Source of the DNA: Bradyrhizobium murdochi
Lineage (GTDB): Bacteria > Pseudomonadota > Alphaproteobacteria > Rhizobiales > Xanthobacteraceae
DNA: 35,484 nucleotides
Direction: 5' to 3'
Assembly: GCF_000472965.1 (NCBI RefSeq)
Contig: NZ_AXAU01000038.1
Span: 197 to 35,680, forward strand
Under the pieces are notes generated by a model that worked only from the letters and a program-made list of their open reading frames with translations, was not told the origin of the DNA and did not search any database. Below are positions 1-9,800 of this stretch, piece after piece. The number at the start of each line of letters is the position of its first letter. Positions within the stretch are counted from its first letter, which is position 1. The position numbers and the translations under genes were made by a program.

Positions 1-45
1 AAGGCCGAGGGCGTGGAGCTGATCGAGGGTCGGATGGGTGAGCAA
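1..45 (-). CDS. istB: IS21-type helper ATPase IstB, N-terminal fragment (runs off the window)
   Basis: Only the first 15 codons lie in the window. From a TTG start at 45 they read MLTHPTLDQLHALGL, the usual N-terminus of rhizobial IstB. A GGAG ribosome site lies just upstream, overlapping the istA stop, and the start sits 11 nt after that stop, as in the istA-istB operons of IS21 elements. IstB is the AAA+ ATPase that assists the IstA transposase in target selection. The remainder lies beyond the left edge, so its integrity cannot be judged. Confidence 0.7.
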   Translation of the reverse strand, partial: MLTHPTLDQLHALGL

Positions 46-56
46 GATGGGATCTC

Positions 57-1614
57 CTAATTGTAGTAGCGCGGCCCGCGGATGTTGGAATGCAGGATCG
101 GCGCGTCATCCGCGGAGCGCCTGGGGGAAGGACGCCGATCGAGATTGTTGGCGAGGATCGATTTGATCGATCCGTAGGTGCGCGCGCCTATGTCGATCGC
201 CCGCATGGCGGCGGCATCGAGCCGCTCTTGCCCGTAGGATCGAGCGAGCCGGATGATGCCGAGACAGGCGCGGAAGCCCTGTTCCGGATGCACGCGTTCG
301 TCGAGGATCAGATCGCACAGCGCCGCAGTGGCCGGCCCGATTGTGGCGGCCTCCTTGCGGATGCGCTCGATGGTCCAGCCGGCATGGCGCCGATGACTGG
401 ATGCCATTGCTCCGGCACGGTAGTGTGCTTGTGGTTGCCGCTCATGCGCTGATGCACGGCGATCCGCTCGCCCTTGTGGAAAATCTCGACGGTGCGGGCG
501 GTGAAGCGCACCTCGACCTCGGCGCGGACGAAGCGATGGGGGACGCTGTAGTAATGCGCCTCGACCTCGACGTGATAGTCGATGCTGACCCGGCAGATCC
601 GCCACTCGGCGAACACATAAGGGCTCTCCGGCAAGGCCTGGAGTGCCGGCCGGTCGATCTCCTCCAATAGCTTGCGACGGGTCACGCCGAGCCGCCGGAT
701 CGGCCGCTCCTCGTTGAGCCGGATCAGCAACTCGGTGATCGCCGCGTTGACCTCGGCGAGGCCGTAGAACGTGCGGTGGCGCAGCCGCCCGAGCAGCCAG
801 CGCTCGACCATGAGGACCGCCTGTTCGACCTTCGCCTTGTCCCGTGGCCGTCGCGGCCTCGCCGGCAGAATGGCGGTGCGTAATGCGCAGCCATGTCGGC
901 GTAGCTGCGGTTGATCCGCGGATCGTAGAGGCAGGCCTTGATCACCGCGACCTTGGTGTTGTCCGGCACCAGCAGCGCCGGCACGCCGCCAATCGCCTCG
1001 AAGGCGCCGACGTGGCCGCTGATCCAATCGGCGAGGCCCTGCGTCCAGGTCGCCTGCGCGTAGGTGAAGCTCGATGCGCCGAGCACCGCGACGAAAATCT
1101 GGGCGCTGCGTCGCTCGCCGGTGAGCCGGTCGATCACCACCGGCACGCCGTCACCGGCATAGTCGACGAACAGCTTGTCGCCGGCCGCATGCGACTGGCG
1201 CATCGTCACCGACAGCCGGCACTCCCAGGCGCGGTAGAGTTCGCAGAAGCGCGAATAGCGATACCCACCGGGTTCGCTTGCGATGTATTCCTCCCACAGG
1301 ATCGACAGCGTCACGTGCTTGCGCTTGAGCTCGCGATGCACCGCCGCCCAGTCCGGCTCGGCCTGCCGGCGATGGCCCCTTCGGGTCCCGGAACCGGCTC
1401 CTGCGCTGGCGAACAGCCGGGCCTCCAGGACCGCGTCGGTAACGTTGTCGGGCAAAGGCCAGGTCAGCCCAGCCGCCTCGAACCGGTGAATCGTCAACCG
1501 CACCGTCGAAGGCGCCGCGCCTACCCGCCGGGCAATCTCGCGGGTCGCCATCCCGGCCAACTTCAATCTGATCACATCGCGCACGTGGCGCATCGCAAGC
1601 CTCTCCGTCGGCAT
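57..1614 (-). pseudogene. istA: IS21-type transposase IstA, broken by two frameshifts
   Basis: The reading frame starts at ATG 1614 (MPTERLAMRH) after a strong GGGGG ribosome site; longer upstream starts are less likely. It has an N-terminal helix-turn-helix (EIARRVGAAPSTVRLTIHRF) and an integrase core (DKLFVDYAGD; VPDNTK). The frame changes near 880, where TACGCACC replaces an expected TACGGCACC, and again near 405. Spliced across both single-base losses, it reads on to the normal end ILHSNIRGPRYYN at 57. The coding sequence is thus nearly complete in length but cannot give one protein without recoding. istB follows at once, so this is a recognisable IS21 element inactivated by point deletions. 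Confidence 0.85.
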
Positions 1615-1695
1615 CCAGGTCCCCCTTCGCAAAGCCGAAAGGCGCGACCGTATCGTAGCCAGAAGAGGCCTCGTCACCCCCGGGCGACATCATCC

Positions 1696-1758
1696 CGGAA
1701 TGGTGGGCGACATCAAATCGGAACGGTGGGCGAGATCATTCCGGAATGGTGGGCGACA
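1696..1758 (-). repeat. Terminal multiple repeats of the IS21-type element
   Basis: Three copies of a 17-mer, CGGAATGGTGGGCGACA on the plus strand, lie at 1696-1712, 1719-1735 (two differences) and 1742-1758, with an exact 23-bp period. Tandem terminal transposase-binding repeats are typical of IS21 elements. The outermost copy reads TGTCGCCCACC... inward on the minus strand, which places the element end at about 1758. Confidence 0.75.
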
Positions 1759-1759
1759 T

Positions 1760-2435
1760 CGAGCGGAATCAGCAGACAACTTGCTGAAAGCTCACTATCG
1801 GAGCCGTGACCTGACGTATATGCGCTGATCGCGGGTGTTGGGTGCGTAGGGCGACGGCCGAGCCGTCTGATTGCATCTATGCGACCTGCGCTTGTTGTAC
1901 CCGCGACAATACAGCAGGACAAAACACGCGGCTACGCTGTGTCTGCGCAAAGATGAGCTATTTCCTTTGATTAATGAACGATTTGATCCGCTGTTTTCGC
2001 CACCGGCACGAATTTGCCGGATCCGACGATTGCTGCGATCAAAGGGTGCTACTCGAGCACAAGGTCATCTTTTCCGCGGCCATTGTCATCACGATGCCGC
2101 CGAGCAGGAGCGATTCGCTGCCCGTTTGGGAAAGCTGGTGCCGCATCAGACGCTCGGTGTCACCAAGGGAAATTGATCCTCGAGCCTGATCTTGCTCGCG
2201 GAGCTGGCCGGGCCGATGTGGCAGGCCGGTGGGACCTTGCCGATGCCTATTCCCTAGGATTTTGGTGCTACAAGCCGTTGTAATCCCGTCTGGTCAAACA
2301 CCGCGGCCGCTCATCTTGTCGTACCGCCGCCGCTGCAACGGCTTGCAAACGAGCTCTGGCCTTTCACAGCAATGTCGTCGACTATGCCCGAATGGCCCGT
2401 GCCCGCGAGGTCGATAAGAAGCGTTTTGACGAGGT
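1760..2435. other. Gene-poor stretch between the IS21 end and the MATE gene
   Basis: Short overlapping open frames occur (for example plus strand 1974-2189 and 2014-2283), but none matches a family I recognise. A plus-strand frame open from 2284 to a TGA at 2458-2460 ends in the protein-like string YARMARAREVDKKRFDEVHQ. It has no start codon and overlaps the 3' end of the MATE gene on the other strand, so it may be the tail of a lost gene. No transcription signals were identified. Confidence 0.3.
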
Positions 2436-3857
2436 TCACCAGAACCATCTTCGAGACTGAGCATCCCGGAGCGCTCGTTTGAGCTCAGCGAACTGGTGGA
2501 ACATGACGAACAGCGCGATCATTCCAGCGCCCAGTTCAGCGATTGCTTGACTGGCCAACAGTCCGTTGAAGCCCCATATGAGCGGGAATAACAGTACGGC
2601 CGGTATGAAGAGAAAGCCCTGCCTTGCCAAGGACACAAGCGCACTGAGGCGTGCTCTCCCGAACGACTGAAGCATCGTCGTCACGACACTCTGAATACCG
2701 AAAAGTCCAAAAAAGAGATGGAAGACCACGCAGGCCGAGACGGCTATTTCCGTGACCTTTTCGCTATCGCTGAACAGGCTGATCAAGGGTCGGGCAAAAC
2801 TCACAACGGCCGCAGAATACGCAACGGAAAGAGCCACAGTCATGGAGAGTATGAACTTCGCAGCCTTTAATACACGAGCAAAGTCGCGCGCGCCCCAACC
2901 GAACCCCAGGACAGCTTGAGACCCTATACAGAAGCCCGTGATAGGCATTGCGCCGATCGTCAAGATTCGCACAGCTATTCCCACCGCCGCGATGGAATCG
3001 TCGCCGAACGGCGCAGCAGCTCCGTACAAGAGCATAACGGCAATAGCAGATAAAATACCGGTCATGGTCGCCGGCGCCCCTACGAACGCGAGCTGTTTGA
3101 TGCGATCTGCTCGCAGCGAGATATGAGATATCCTGACGAGGACTATCCCACGAAGCTTCGTAAAATACGCGATATACAGGCTAATAGCGGCGATCTGAGA
3201 TACCAGCGTTGCGAGGGCTGCGCCTCGCACACCGAGGTCCAGTAAGAATATGAAGACGGGATCAAGCACAGCGTTCAGCATAAAGGCGGTAATCATCGTC
3301 CACATGCTGAATCGTGTATTGCCTTCGGCTCTGACGATGAAGCCGTTGACGATGTTTAGAAGCATCAGGGTGTACCCGAACAAAAGCGTCGCCGCGTAGT
3401 CGAGCGCCACGGGCATGATGGTTGGAGTGGCCCCGAGCGTTACGAAGATCCCTCGCAGATTTAGAAGAAGAGCGACGGTAAAGAAGATACCGATCGGAGC
3501 GGCTAGTGCGAGTGCAGTACTCGCGCCTCGACTCGCCTCCAGATACTCACCGGCGCCAAGATGACGAGATATGAAGGACGCTGTTCCAACACCGATCCCC
3601 TGTCCGACTGCCGCGAGCAGAACCACGATCGGCAAGGTCATGCTGACAGCTGCGATCGCTTGCGCGCCAAGTGCGCCAACAAAGATTGCGTTGACGACCT
3701 CCTGTAACGCGTTGATCGATAGGCCAACAACAGACGGAATGGCGAGCCGCAGGATAAGGCTCACGAGATGGGAGTCCGAGAGATCGATGTGCTGCCTTTC
3801 ATTTGGCAAGACATCGCTATCGCTCTCGACAGCGAATTCCGCATCCGGCTCATTCAT
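2436..3857 (-). CDS. MATE family efflux transporter
   Basis: This 473-residue protein is hydrophobic throughout, with about twelve predicted membrane segments after a polar 35-residue N-terminus, the usual size and form of MATE (multidrug and toxin extrusion) Na+ or H+ antiporters. Family-like segments include VSMTLPIVVLLAAVGQGIGVG and the repeated half near 260-300. Its ATG at 3857 overlaps the stop codon of the upstream NRPS by 8 bp (ATGAATGA), so translation is probably coupled. The simplest reading is that it exports the peptide made by that NRPS. MATE pumps are known exporters in several NRPS clusters. The specific substrate is inferred from position only. No frameshift is seen. Confidence 0.9.
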   Translation of the reverse strand: MNEPDAEFAVESDSDVLPNERQHIDLSDSHLVSLILRLAIPSVVGLSINALQEVVNAIFVGALGAQAIAAVSMTLPIVVLLAAVGQGIGVGTASFISRHLGAGEYLEASRGASTALALAAPIGIFFTVALLLNLRGIFVTLGATPTIMPVALDYAATLLFGYTLMLLNIVNGFIVRAEGNTRFSMWTMITAFMLNAVLDPVFIFLLDLGVRGAALATLVSQIAAISLYIAYFTKLRGIVLVRISHISLRADRIKQLAFVGAPATMTGILSAIAVMLLYGAAAPFGDDSIAAVGIAVRILTIGAMPITGFCIGSQAVLGFGWGARDFARVLKAAKFILSMTVALSVAYSAAVVSFARPLISLFSDSEKVTEIAVSACVVFHLFFGLFGIQSVVTTMLQSFGRARLSALVSLARQGFLFIPAVLLFPLIWGFNGLLASQAIAELGAGMIALFVMFHQFAELKRALRDAQSRRWFW

Positions 3858-6800
3858 GGATAAAAGTGTGCCGAGCTCTTCCGAATTCGCTGATCGTCTG
3901 CAACAGCTCCTGTCGCAACACCGTGCAAAGATTGCGGGTCACCTCATAACCGACCTCGGTTGGATTATACCTCGTTTCGATCTGGAGATGCCCGGCTTGA
4001 TATCCGACATCGAACCAGAAGAGGTGAATCGCGGCCGCTTCATCCATGTCTTCGCCGATCCAGAGGGGAGAAGGTTCCTTGGCTAAGAGACGGCGTGGAA
4101 AATGGCGCTGCAAACCCGCTCGATAATTCAATCCAATTCTGGGTAGGGGCAGGCGATCGATCCGGCTCCGCACGGCTGGATCTCGGTTTAGGAACTTCAT
4201 GGCCCGAAAGCCTATTCCCCTGCGCGGCAGGGCATTGCGCTGGCTGTATATTGAACGAGCACGATCGGGACGGGGCTCCACTCCGGTGAGACTCAAGGGA
4301 AGCGGAACGAGCTCGCTGATATGGCCGATGATCTGAGATGGATCGAGATCGTCGAACAGCCGACCTCGGGTTGACGTAAGGCTATCAATCCAGAGTGAAT
4401 AGTTGCCGAAAACGCGTCCAAAGGCGCCAGATATGGCGGCAAGAAACACATCAAAGTCCTGACAATGCGCCAATCTGGCTGTAATATTGAGCAGATCAGC
4501 TGTCGCTTCTTTGTCAATCTCGAGATGGTATTTGGCCTGATCTTCCCAATGCGGTCGGCAATTTGCTTCATCCACGCGACCTTCAAGGAGTGCATAGTGA
4601 AGCTCTCTCGCGGTCACTTTCGAAAAGCTCGTGCCGCCCGATGGAGTGTCGCTGACATGAAAATTGAACTGATGGTAGTCAATGCTCTCCCAGAATTTGA
4701 GTTCGGCTGGTGCTTCGCAGTTGGCGTAGCGCTCAAGGCGCTTCAACCATGGAGAGAGCATTTGTATGTTCTCAGGACCACTCATGATGTGGCCTGAGGC
4801 AAGGGCGTTGTACGCCGCATCCAATGCTTCCAAAAACAGTCGATAGCCTATCCCATCCGCTACAAAATGATGCATCAGGACCAGCAGATAGTAATCGCCG
4901 CTTTCCGATGTGCGGAACACGGTGACGTTAACAAGAGGCGTCTGGCCGTCAAACCGAAACATATGTTGACGCCTTGCTGAGACGCTCTCGATTGCCTTAC
5001 GCTGCTGTAGGCCGGTCATTCCGACAAGATCGATCTCTTCCACGAGGCGTTCGGCCACGGAAGTTCCGATTGTCAGGCGTAGACCATCGCCGGTTCTGGC
5101 AATACGGAGTCTGAGGCCTTCGTGCCTATCCATGACATGGGCAAGGGCGCGCTCCAGGATTCGGATATTCAGGACGCCGCCGGGCAAGAAGAACAGATCG
5201 CCGATGTTGAAATGCTCATCGAAGCCGACAAGACGGTACCAAGATGAGATTGCTGGGGTAACTGGCAATGAGCCATCTGCTGAAGGGAAGCTATGGAGTG
5301 TGCCCGCCGCTCCGTCTGCCGCCAATTCCCTGATGGTCGGTGTTCGATAGAGTTGGTCGACAGTGAGATTAAGCCCGGCTTTGCGCGCCAGCGTGACGCA
5401 GCGCACGCTCAGAAGAGAGTCTCCGCCGATATCAAAGAAGCTCTGATCGATTCCGACCCACTTGGCGCCTAATAGATCCTGCCAGATCCCAGCAAGAATA
5501 CGCTCCTTCCTCGTGCGGGGCTCAGCAGATGGAACAGGCCCAACCTCGCGGTAAGGAACGGCCGACAGCCGAGCACGATCTATCTTTCCAGTCGCCGTAA
5601 GGGGGATAGTGTCAACCAAACGGAAGGCGGCGGGAATCATGTAGGACGGCAATATGTGGCGCAGGTGGGTGACAATCTCTCCAGAGCTTAGACTGTCGCG
5701 AGCCGGAACCACGCTAGCGGTCAAGCGACGATGGTCATCCACGCCTTCTGCGACGACCGCGGCCTTTGCAATTGCCGGATGAGACTCAAGGGCCGCTTCG
5801 ACCTCCTCCAGCTCGATGCGAAAGCCTCGTACTTTGACCTGGTTGTCCGATCGGCCGCAAATCTCGAGAAGGCCGCTGGTTGAGATGCGTGCGATATCGC
5901 CACTTCGATAAAGAACGCTGTATTGTCCGCCATCATACGGATTGGGCACGAAACAGCGGTTGGTCCTATCCTGATCCCGCCAGTACCCAGCGCTCACGCA
6001 GCGTCCCGCGATGCAGAGTTCGCCGGCGACTCCGACAGGGACTCTCTTCAACTGTGCATCGAGCACGTAGAGTTTGACATTATCGATTGGGCGCCCAACG
6101 GGGATGAGCGACGAGCCGTCGTAGGCATCCGATGTTTCGTAGACTGCTGCATTGGATGCACATTCCGTAGCACCATAGAAGTTCCACAACGGCACGTCCG
6201 GGAAATACGCATGCCAGCGAACCGGGAGCGAGGAAGGCATCGGTTCGGCGCTGCTTGTGACCAACCGCAAGGCGGTCGGTCGTGGGTGCCGTTCTTGGGA
6301 AGCAATGAGGCCGGATAGGAGCGGTGGCGAGGCAAATAAGTGTGTCACGCGACGTCTCGCCAACGTGCATAACAACAGATCTGGATCCAGCAACTGCTCT
6401 TGGGTCAAGATCAGCGCGGGCACACCTCTCAGAAGCCCCCCAAAGTACTCCCATGCCGACGCAACAAGTGATGCGGACTTCTGGACAACCATCACGTCGG
6501 TACTGTCGAAGGGAAAGCGTCGCCACATCCAGTTCAGTCGATTGAGAATTGCCGATTCCGGTATAAGAACCCCCTTCGCCTTCCCGGTTGAGGACGACGT
6601 GTATATAAGACTCGCTATTCCCTGATCTGATGGTTTGTCGCTGCACTCAAAATCGTGCGCGGGCGCGCCGCACCCTTCAAGGGTCAATAGACAAATCGAC
6701 GGCACGTCAAACCCAAGGTCAGAGGTATTTGCGTGAACTAAAAGCTTTGCCTGACTATCTCGCAGGATATATTCGATCCGATCACGCGGATAATCCGGCG

Positions 6801-9800
6801 ATATAGGGACAACAATGGACTGCAAGGCTCGTGCCGCAAGAATAACAGCGGCCACGTCAGGCGACCGGTCGACCAGCATGGCGACCATATCGCCAGCCCC
6901 CACGTCAGAAGCCCGCAGTAACGAGCTGATAGCTATTACGCGCTCACGCAGGTGGTCGAATGTGATCTCACCGAAATCACCAAAATATGCCACCTGGCTG
7001 CGATTTGAGGCGCTGATTTGCTCGAACGCTTCGATAAGCGGACATTCAGTCTCATATGGCTGCGCCGAGCCATTAAGCGATTCCAGCATAGTGGCGTCTG
7101 ACGCGCTGAGGCAGCTCAGATCTTTAATGGGCGCAAGCGGCTTCTCAACGCAGGCTGCAATCAGACAGCGCAGATTGTCGGCCATGCGGAGAATCAGATC
7201 GCTGGAAAATATGTCTTCCGCATACGCGAGCTGGAGGGCAATTTCATCGCCCTGATCTTGTGCATACAAGGTCAGATCGAATTTTACATAGCCGGTCTCA
7301 TATTCGCGGAATGTCAGATCCAACTCATGTTGGCCAGGTGGCTCCGCGGCCTCGGAGTACATGTTGAACATGACCTGGAAGATCGGTGATCGTCCCGCTT
7401 CGCGATGCAGCCGGGTATCCCTTACCATCCAGCCGAACGGATATGCCGAATTTGCGATGGCATCGCTGACCAGGCTCTGGATGCGCAAGGCATGAACCGC
7501 AAAGGACTGGCCGACATCGATCGCGGTGCGGATTGGCAGCATATTCAGGAAAAAGCCAACAATTTCGGCGCTGCCAGGTTGATCTCGTACGACGTGCGGT
7601 ATGCCAACGATAATATCGTCCTGACCGCTATACGTCCGCAGCAGCAGCTTGAAGCATGCGAGGAGTGTTGTCGACGTGGTGCACCTATGTCGGCGCGCAA
7701 ACTCACGTACCTGATTGGAGAGCTCGCTGCCAAGCAGAACCGCATGCGAGGCGCCGCGATAGGAACTTGTCTGCGGCCGCGCTCGTCCCGTTCCGAGCGA
7801 AAGCACCGGCGGATCATCGCCAATCTGACGACGCCAATAGCTACGTTGGTTGGCCAGCGCCTCTGGAGTAGCGTGTTGTGTTTCCCAGACCGCGTAGGTC
7901 GAGAGGGACGCGCGGTTCTCTGGCAAGAACGCTGCGGCATCTACGTACCTTTGTCGAAGGTCCCTGAGTAGAACAGAGATCGACCAGGCATCGATGGTAA
8001 TTTCATGAGCGGTGATCAGTATGAGATGGTTGTCAGGGCCAAAACGGATCATGCGCGCGCGAAACAGATGGCCTTGGCTGAGATCAAAGCTGCCGTTCAG
8101 CTCTGTTCGCCGTAACTCTGCGGTCAGTTCCTCAGCTTCCTGCGCCGTGAGATGCGATGCATCAGCCAATTCAAGGCTTGCGCATTGCGGAGCATCAAAA
8201 ACCTGAACCGGACCGTCCTCGTCGATAAAGCGTGCCGAAAGTGCCTGATGGGAATGAACGACATCGGACCAAGCGCGATTGAACGCGGCCAGATCGATGA
8301 TGCCTTTTATTCGCAGGCCGCCTTGAATGATGTAGTTCCTGGCAGACGAATCGAGCTGCGAGAGAAACCATAGGTGCTCCTGAACTCGCGTCAGAGGCGA
8401 TCGCGTAAGCTTTCCGTACGTCGGGGCTGTGCACGGTTTGGAGTCGACCCGGGCCGAGATCGAAGCCGCAAGAGATCGGATCGTTCCATTCAGGACCAGC
8501 CTGAAATCCGTTCTCACTCCGAGCTTGGTCTGCAACTGGCCCAATATGAGCATTGCCCGGAGCGAGTCTCCGCCGAGGCTTATGAACTGGTCCTTCACGC
8601 CAATGTTCTCAATACGCAGAACGTCGGACCAAATTTGACACAGCTGGGCTTCGAGCTCTGTTTGCGGCTCCTCGAATGGCGTCGGCAATGGAAGGCGAAC
8701 ACTGGTCGGGTCCGGCAATGCTCCAAAATCGACCTTTCCGTTTCTGGTCAGTGGAATACTGGCTAGGTGGACGATCCTTTCTGGGAGCATGTAGGTGGGA
8801 AGCGCTTCGGCAAGAAAGTTCTGAAGCTCGCCTTCCGTAACTTCAGCCGGAGCTGACACATACGCGATGAGTCGTCTTGATCCAGTTTCCCCCTCGGCCC
8901 TGGTTATATCTCTCGCCGTAAGCTTTACGCCTGCGCAGACGGAGGCGACCGCGACGGCGCCACGTACCAAATGATGAGCGGCGAGGCGGGCCTCGATTTC
9001 TCCCAGCTCAATTCTGTGCCCGCGGATTTTGACCTGACGGTCCCGTCGACCAAGACATTCGAAAATGCCATCGGAACGAACGCGCCCGAGATCACCTGTC
9101 CTGTATAGGCGCTGGAACGACGGGTTGTTTGAGAACGGGTTTGGCCCAAAGGCATCCTTGGTGCGAACATCATCATTGACGTAACCAGCAGCGACACCAA
9201 CGCCGCTAACACAGATTTCGCCGACCTCTCCCGTGTTGCACAGCCGCAGTCCGTCGGCGACATAAACCACAAGGTTAGAAATCTGTTTGCCGATGGGCAC
9301 ATAAGGGTCAGTCAGCGCAGGCGCTACGGAAACCAGGTGATGCGTAACGCCGTCCGCGCACTCGGTCGGCCCGTAGTGGTTGAGAATGGGGACCCGGGGA
9401 TATAAGGCCAGCCACGCACGCGCCAGTCCGGGTGTTAGAGGTTCTCCGACCGTTGAAATAATCCGCAAACTGTCCAGAGCTCGCTCAGCCGCCGCAAGCG
9501 ACTGCAGATATTCAACAAATACTGCAAGCATCGACGGAACGAATTGAACAACCGTCACGCCGTATCCTTGAATTGCTTTGAGAAGGGATACTGGCGATTT
9601 CAGTGTCGCATCATCAATGATCGCGATCGAGGCTCCGACGCAAAGCCCCGCCAGAAGCTGCCACAGCGAGATGTCAAAGCAGTGCGATGCGGTCTGCGCG
9701 ATGCAATCCGTCCGAGTGAGGGTTAGGGCATCAATCTTTGCCACCAAATGATTGTTTAGGGCTGCGCGCTCGATCATTGCGCCTTTAGGCTGGCCGGTCG

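Noticed and set aside
844..1809. Plus-strand frame of 321 codons opposite istA
   Set aside because: It is the complement of the istA coding sequence, Arg/Pro/His-rich with no domain; a GC-rich shadow frame.
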